Origin: Oculatella sp. LEGE 06141
GTDB lineage: Bacteria; Cyanobacteriota; Cyanobacteriia; Elainellales; Elainellaceae
Assembly: GCF_015207605.1 (NCBI RefSeq)
Contig: NZ_JADEWO010000052.1
Coordinates: 1 to 44,305, forward strand
Length of the DNA stretch: 44,305 bases
Reading direction: 5' to 3'
Position numbers and translations under genes: made by a program. Positions 40,078 to 44,305 of the stretch are shown in pieces (position 1 is the stretch's first letter; every line of letters starts with the position of its first letter). The notes beneath the pieces were generated by a model. That model saw only the letters and a program-made list of their open reading frames with translations. It had not been told where the DNA came from and did not search any database.

Positions 40078-40140
40078 CAAAAAGCAGGCGATCGCGCCAG
40101 CCAACTTAATTCATGCTGGAATAAAGCGCGATCGCCTGTT
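40078..40140 (-). terminator. HIP1-bearing nested hairpin terminator
   Basis: CAGGCGATCGCG (40085-40096) pairs with CGCGATCGCCTG (40127-40138), with an inner stem CCAGC/GCTGG. On the minus strand CTTTTTG follows, so it probably ends the DUF6679-like transcript; it may also serve gloA, which converges on it. Confidence 0.65.
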
Positions 40141-40186
40141 CGGTCGTTAGCGGAATTGAAGGATCGAAGCCAGAGATGAATCGCGA

Positions 40187-40498
40187 CTATTCTTTCTCTA
40201 GCAAATTGGTGAGCCTGTCTTGAAGATCTGACATTTGTTTGCTTTCCCGTGGAACCGCTAACAGCTTAATCTCAATTTCAGCAATGTTATTGATGCGAGT
40301 GGTTTTCTCCCAAACCCGATGTTCGCTCTCGGTTTCGTGTTCATAGCGGAAGGTAACGGTTTTGGCAGTCACGTCCAAAATCTCAGCATTTTTGACCCAA
40401 CCGTTGCTGCTCTTAATAAAGAGCCAAACGTTAGACTGACCGACTAGCTCCTTAAGCTTCTCTTTCATAGGGGGGGTGAGTTGGCGTAATTTGGGCAT
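40187..40498 (-). CDS. DUF6679-like small cyanobacterial protein
   Basis: A 103-residue beta-rich protein. The core VWLFIKSSNGWVKNAEILDV, TVTFRYEHETESEHRVWEK and LLAVPR matches the pattern of a small cyanobacterial family ('W...A.I.D......RYE....E...WE....L..I......LA.VPR') that I believe is DUF6679; the name is from memory. AGGTAG directly before ATG 40498 supports that start over Met 11. Function unknown; no enzyme or membrane motif. Confidence 0.7.
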   Translation of the reverse strand: MPKLRQLTPPMKEKLKELVGQSNVWLFIKSSNGWVKNAEILDVTAKTVTFRYEHETESEHRVWEKTTRINNIAEIEIKLLAVPRESKQMSDLQDRLTNLLEKE

Positions 40499-40718
40499 CT
40501 ACCTAAAGATAGAATTCCCAATTAATAGATTAACCAATCAGTATCCTTTACTTAGGGCAAGTTGGCAAGATCTATTGTCATCCCCCTTAAGATAGGAATG
40601 AGGCAAAATGAAGGTGTGGTGCCTGCTTCAACTCCTCAGGAGGATAAAGGATAGAAACCAAAGTAAGGCTTGCTTCGATTAATAGGGGTTCAGTCGCAGG
40701 AGCGGCAAGTGGGTAGAA

Positions 40719-41837
40719 ATGACTGACCATCGCACTGACGAGCCAAGAGACGGTGATTTATCGGAGCCAATTCCGCAGGACGTAAACCCGAACAACGGTA
40801 CCTCGCCTCAGCAGTCACGACGCGCACGCCTGATTATGAATCCGGTGTCGGGTGATGATGAGCCTAACCCGATGAAGCTGCCAGACATTTTAGCAGCGCT
40901 AGAAGCAGAAGGTATTCGAGCCGATCTGGCCTTTACTAAACCAGACGAATCCCCAGCACTAATTGCTCAGCAAGCCATCAGCGAAGGCTATGACCTGGTA
41001 GTGGTTGGCGGTGGCGATGGCACTGTGAGTGAAGTGGCCAAAGGGTTGATTGATGCTCCTATTCCGCTAGGCATTATCCCAATTGGTACCTACAACAATA
41101 TTGCCCACAGTTTGAACCTGCCGATGGAGTTGGCATCGGCATGTCGAGTGTTGGCGCATGGTCAAACGAGACAGATTGATGTGGGACAAGCTAACGGCGA
41201 TCGCTACTTTTTTGAGGCAGCCGGGATTGGGCTGGATGCCGCTTTGTTTCCCTTAGGTGAAGAAATTAAGGGTGGCCGCTGGGGGCGAATGCTGCAAGCG
41301 GCTCGTTTGGCCTGGGGCTATCAACCCCAATGGCTGTGCCTTCACCTGGATCGATCGTTGTCTGATGCTCGCCAACGACCTTTTAAGCCGCGCCGCTTTT
41401 TACGGCGACGGGTAGTATCGACTCGGCGCGAATTTTGCCTGCCTGCGCTGCTGGTCGTGGTGGCTAACGGGCCGTATTACGGTACGGGTTTTACAGTAGC
41501 TCCAGAGGCGATCATAGATGACGGATTACTCACTGTTAGCGTGTTTCGTGGATTTAGCAAGTGGGAACTGGTGCGTCATTTTTGGTCTATCAGCAAAGGT
41601 CAGTATCATTACAATCCCAAGATTGAAACCTATTCTGTGGCAGAAGTGCGGCTGACTTCGCCAGCAAGGCTGCCCGTTCACGTTGATGGTCATCCTCTGG
41701 GCGAAGTGCCAGTGACGCTAAAGGTGATGAAGCAGGCGCTACGTGTGGTGGTGCCCACAGAGAACATGCCCACCTACGAGCGGCAAGCAGACCCAAACCC
41801 GCCTGTTGCTTTGCCTGCCCCTAAGAGGAGACTTTAA
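40719..41837 (+). CDS. YegS/DAG kinase-family lipid kinase
   Basis: A 372-residue kinase of the diacylglycerol/NAD kinase superfamily. RLIMNPVSGDDEPN and LVVVGGGDGTVSEVAKGL (GGGDGT near residues 97-102) form the nucleotide site; GIIPIGTYNNIAHSL carries the usual PxGTxNxxA motif, here with Tyr-Asn-Asn. A C-terminal beta-sandwich follows (VHVDGHPLGEVPVTL). It probably phosphorylates a lipid; the substrate is unknown. The N-terminal ~30 and C-terminal ~25 residues are disordered extensions. Confidence 0.88.
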   Translation: MTDHRTDEPRDGDLSEPIPQDVNPNNGTSPQQSRRARLIMNPVSGDDEPNPMKLPDILAALEAEGIRADLAFTKPDESPALIAQQAISEGYDLVVVGGGDGTVSEVAKGLIDAPIPLGIIPIGTYNNIAHSLNLPMELASACRVLAHGQTRQIDVGQANGDRYFFEAAGIGLDAALFPLGEEIKGGRWGRMLQAARLAWGYQPQWLCLHLDRSLSDARQRPFKPRRFLRRRVVSTRREFCLPALLVVVANGPYYGTGFTVAPEAIIDDGLLTVSVFRGFSKWELVRHFWSISKGQYHYNPKIETYSVAEVRLTSPARLPVHVDGHPLGEVPVTLKVMKQALRVVVPTENMPTYERQADPNPPVALPAPKRRL

Positions 41838-42413
41838 AGATTTAATTAGTAGCCCGTCCCCTTTAGGGATGTGGCACCCCTGGCGGAAAGCTGGAAACGG
41901 GGGGTTCTGGATCTATTTCCAGAGCCATCTGCTGAATGCTGTGCCCCTATACACAGACATTAATTCGTTTCAAAAATTCGTTTCCAACACACTGCAAGGC
42001 AAGTGGATTAGGCAGGGAATCGGGTGTCAAAAAACGACCGTCCTGAATGGGTTGGCTTTAACTCATGCTGGCGTTGAGATACCACAGTAATTCTATCGGT
42101 TTAACGTAGTATTTTTTCCGATTCTATTGTAGTTTTGGAAGAAGGGCGTTGTCTGTGGTCAAGGGAATGGTTTAAAGGCGCTGATTGTTACCAGAACTGA
42201 CCCTTCTGGCGTGCCGCAGACGCTAAGCTCCCATTCTGGGTAGAAAGGTTAGAGCTATCAGAAAGATTTGACCGGGTTGCCAGCTTTTTCTTTAAAACAT
42301 CGGTAAATCGATCAAGATAGTGTATTTTAAACTTATTAAAGATTGCAGTCCAACGCTGGTGCCCCCCGATTTATCGGGATTCCTAATTTGCATTCATTTA
42401 GAGGACTTACACT
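41838..42413. other. 576-base gap upstream of cysA, unexplained
   Basis: A frame on the plus strand continues open to 42090 but overlaps the lipid-kinase gene in another frame and shows no family resemblance. Small hairpins CTGGA/TCCAG (about 41905-41921) and CCCGAT/ATCGGG (42366-42382) are present. No promoter or riboswitch could be identified. Confidence 0.4.
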
Positions 42414-43424
42414 GTGGGAATTCAGGTTGAGAATGTATCGAAACAGTTTGGCAGTTTCAAGGCTGTTGAGGATGTCAATTTAGAAATTGAAACAGGCTCT
42501 CTTGTTGCGCTATTGGGCCCGTCTGGTTCGGGTAAATCGACCCTGTTACGGCTAATTGCAGGTTTGGAAGCGCCTGATCGCGGCAGAATCTACATGACTG
42601 GACGTGATGTGACCGAGCAAAGCGTCCAGAATCGGCAGGTTGGGTTTGTGTTTCAGCATTATGCGCTGTTTAAACACCTCACCATTCGCAAAAATATTGC
42701 TTTTGGTTTGGAGATTCAAAAGTACCCTAAAAACCGGGTGAAGAATCGGGTGGATGAACTGTTGGAATTGGTTCAGTTGCATGGGCTGGGCGATCGCTAC
42801 CCCTCTCAACTGTCGGGTGGGCAACGGCAACGGGTCGCGTTAGCACGGGCACTTGCGGTTGAACCCAGCGTATTGTTATTGGATGAGCCGTTTGGGGCAC
42901 TAGATGCCAAGGTGCGGAAAGACCTGCGGAGCTGGTTGCGTCGCCTACACGATGAGGTACATGTCACAACGGTTTTTGTGACGCACGACCAGGAAGAAGC
43001 AATGGAAATTTCCGATAATATTGTTGTGATGAATAAAGGGGCGATCGAGCAAATTGGCAGTCCGGCTGAAATTTATGACCAACCTGCCAGCCCATTTGTT
43101 ATGAGCTTTATTGGGCCAGTGAACATCCTGCCGGGTACGGCTCAAATCTTTCGCAGCAGCCACCGATCTGAACAGTCGCAGATGTTTCTTCGTCCCCATG
43201 ATGTGTTGATTGAGACTACTTCTGACAAAGATACGGCACCCGCCATCGTTAGCCGTTTGATTCATCTTGGGCGAGAGATTCAAACGGAACTGACGCTAGA
43301 AGATGGACAGGTTGTGAATGCGTATTTAACGCGAGAACAATACAATCGCTTAAATTTGAAACCGAATCAACGAGTTTTTGTGAAACCTAAAGCAGCCAAG
43401 TCGTTTGAGTTGCAGAAGGTTTAG
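42414..43424 (+). CDS. cysA: Sulfate/thiosulfate ABC transporter ATP-binding protein
   Basis: Energises sulfate uptake at the plasma membrane. From GTG 42414 the 336-residue protein has Walker [10 protein letters not shown] (35-43), Q-loop VFQHYALF, signature LSGGQRQR (~133-140), Walker B LLLDEP and the switch His in [30 protein letters not shown] and [10 protein letters not shown] are typical of CysA, as is the C-terminal regulatory domain. The partner genes cysT, cysW and the binding protein are not adjacent in this window, so cysA stands alone; another ABC substrate is possible. Confidence 0.9.
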   Translation: MGIQVENVSKQFGSFKAVEDVNLEIETGSLVALLGPSGSGKSTLLRLIAGLEAPDRGRIYMTGRDVTEQSVQNRQVGFVFQHYALFKHLTIRKNIAFGLEIQKYPKNRVKNRVDELLELVQLHGLGDRYPSQLSGGQRQRVALARALAVEPSVLLLDEPFGALDAKVRKDLRSWLRRLHDEVHVTTVFVTHDQEEAMEISDNIVVMNKGAIEQIGSPAEIYDQPASPFVMSFIGPVNILPGTAQIFRSSHRSEQSQMFLRPHDVLIETTSDKDTAPAIVSRLIHLGREIQTELTLEDGQVVNAYLTREQYNRLNLKPNQRVFVKPKAAKSFELQKV

Positions 43425-43604
43425 CGATTCTTTAATCGTCCGTTAACTACCCTCTTAGCGTTATCCTCCAGTCTGGTATGCCATTTGCGTCAGGAGGATG
43501 ACGTTTGCGTTGTGTGAGTTCTGTCGGTAAGCTGGGTTGAATCGTCGCGTTGGTTGGTGCAGGTTAACTGAGGCGTTTGGGGCGATCGCCCCAACGAACC
43601 TACT

Positions 43605-43664
43605 TCGCTAGAAGGACTGACATCCTCCCATCGCCGCTCTTCGAGACGGCGTGGGGTTCCTCTT
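43605..43664 (-). ncRNA. Putative TnpB guide-RNA (omega RNA) 3' end / IS right end
   Basis: Just past the tnpB stop, on the minus strand, a CGCCG-CTC hairpin (43632-43651) is followed by GGGAGGATGTC, the layout of IS200/IS605 right ends. In this family the guide RNA overlaps the 3' end of tnpB and runs through the right end into flanking DNA. The exact boundary cannot be fixed from one copy. Confidence 0.5.
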
Positions 43665-44305
43665 TCATCCAGCCGACTTGTCCAAATCAATTGCTTGACT
43701 TAGATAGTGGTCGTTCTGTCCAGAGGCTTCAATTCCGACATGCCCTGCCGTACTCAAACCAGCCAATCTCAGTCCCTTCTCCAAAATGTTCCACGCTGCA
43801 TTCTCGTCTCTGCATCGCACAGAGCCGCAGTGGGGACACACATGAGTTCGGGTACTGAGCGTTTTTTGAACTGGCTGTTTGCAATCAAAGCAACCAATCG
43901 TGGTGTTCTGGGGTGGAACAGGTTGCTGCACTTTGCCGAAGATTTGGGCGTAGTATTTCACCCAATCCACAAACAAACTCCAGGCTGCATCGCTAATCGA
44001 TTTAGCCAGATGGTGATTACGAACCATGTTCCGCACCTGCAAGTTTTCGTAGGCAATCAAGTCGCTAGACATCACCAACGCACGGGCTTGTTTTACAGCC
44101 CAGTCTTTACGCTGCCGACTGACTTTCAGGTGTTGTCGCCCCAGGCGATTAATCGCTTTTCTGCGATGCTTGGAACCTTTTTGCTTCTTGGACACTCGAC
44201 GCTGCAACCGTTTCAGTTTGCGCTCCGATTTCCTCAAGAACTTGGGATTTTCTACTTCAGTGCCGTCTGTCGCCTTGTAGAAATACTTCAGTCCCAGATC
44301 AATGC
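43665..44305 (-). CDS. tnpB: TnpB RNA-guided nuclease of an IS200/IS605 element (5' end outside window)
   Basis: The C-terminal ~213 residues of TnpB; the frame stays open through the window edge, so the gene continues to the right. RuvC motifs look intact: Asp in IDLGLKYF, Glu in IAYENLQV and Asp in RDENAAWNI. The zinc finger has CFDC and CPHC. A basic helical segment with RKSERKLKRLQRRVSKKQKG precedes the second motif. TnpB cuts DNA at sites chosen by its omega RNA and helps the element persist. The TnpA transposase, if present, lies beyond the window. Confidence 0.92.
   Translation of the reverse strand, partial: IDLGLKYFYKATDGTEVENPKFLRKSERKLKRLQRRVSKKQKGSKHRRKAINRLGRQHLKVSRQRKDWAVKQARALVMSSDLIAYENLQVRNMVRNHHLAKSISDAAWSLFVDWVKYYAQIFGKVQQPVPPQNTTIGCFDCKQPVQKTLSTRTHVCPHCGSVRCRDENAAWNILEKGLRLAGLSTAGHVGIEASGQNDHYLSQAIDLDKSAG

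Noticed and set aside
43490-43690. 66-codon minus-strand ORF at the TnpB right end
   Set aside because: It overlaps the structured right end and tnpB in another frame; composition is that of hairpin DNA.

Overview
The window is chromosomal DNA from a cyanobacterium. The octamer GCGATCGC (HIP1) recurs throughout both genes and gaps. Several genes are cyanobacterial hallmarks: beta-carotene hydroxylase crtR, a CAAD/CURT1-like thylakoid protein, the IctB family, GuaB3, a DUF4278 protein, a DUF2007-like gene next to accD, and a groESL operon with both a CIRCE operator and a K-box-like element. The mixed gene order, WD40 proteins, dispersed repeats and a TnpB element fit a filamentous or Leptolyngbya-like lineage, but species cannot be fixed from sequence alone.

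Layout. 1-520: a terminator of an upstream gene, one copy of a ~100-bp MITE-like repeat, and a hairpin-rich patch resembling an IS200/IS605 right end. 522-2553: an ACP-like hypothetical, a small conserved cyanobacterial protein and a thioredoxin-like [2Fe-2S] ferredoxin. 2593-12015 (minus strand): CAAD protein, L-lactate dehydrogenase, a degenerate kinase fused to a seven-repeat WD40 propeller, DNA photolyase, a Ski2-like RNA helicase and a membrane glycosyltransferase. 12263-15789: a secreted Thr-Pro-Gly-repeat protein, DUF4278 protein, 2H phosphoesterase, YciI-like protein and SmpB. 16110-23620: PAS histidine kinase, adenosine-specific kinase with an IctB-family protein, a membrane-anchored helical-repeat protein and Hsp33. 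23934-28741: DUF2007-like, accD, DJ-1/PfpI and groES-groEL. 28950-36789: coiled-coil membrane protein, exported Mn superoxide dismutase, crtR, response regulator, guaB3 and sucC-sucD. 36873-44305: alpha/beta hydrolase, enolase, glyoxalase I, DUF6679-like, lipid kinase, cysA and a truncated-by-window tnpB.

Most genes are housekeeping and stand alone or in pairs. Functional groupings are carbon metabolism (ldh, eno, sucCD, gloA, accD, IctB), protein quality control and stress (groESL, Hsp33, SmpB, SOD, DJ-1, photolyase) and signalling (PAS kinase, response regulator, WD40 pseudokinase). No convincing new multi-gene system is present. The most unusual signals are the WD40 pseudokinase lacking all catalytic motifs, five helically spaced GTACT motifs ahead of the photolyase gene, the MITE-like repeat tandemly duplicated ahead of ldh, a strong hairpin between groES and groEL, altered glycine loops in SucC, and the TnpB element with its putative guide-RNA end.
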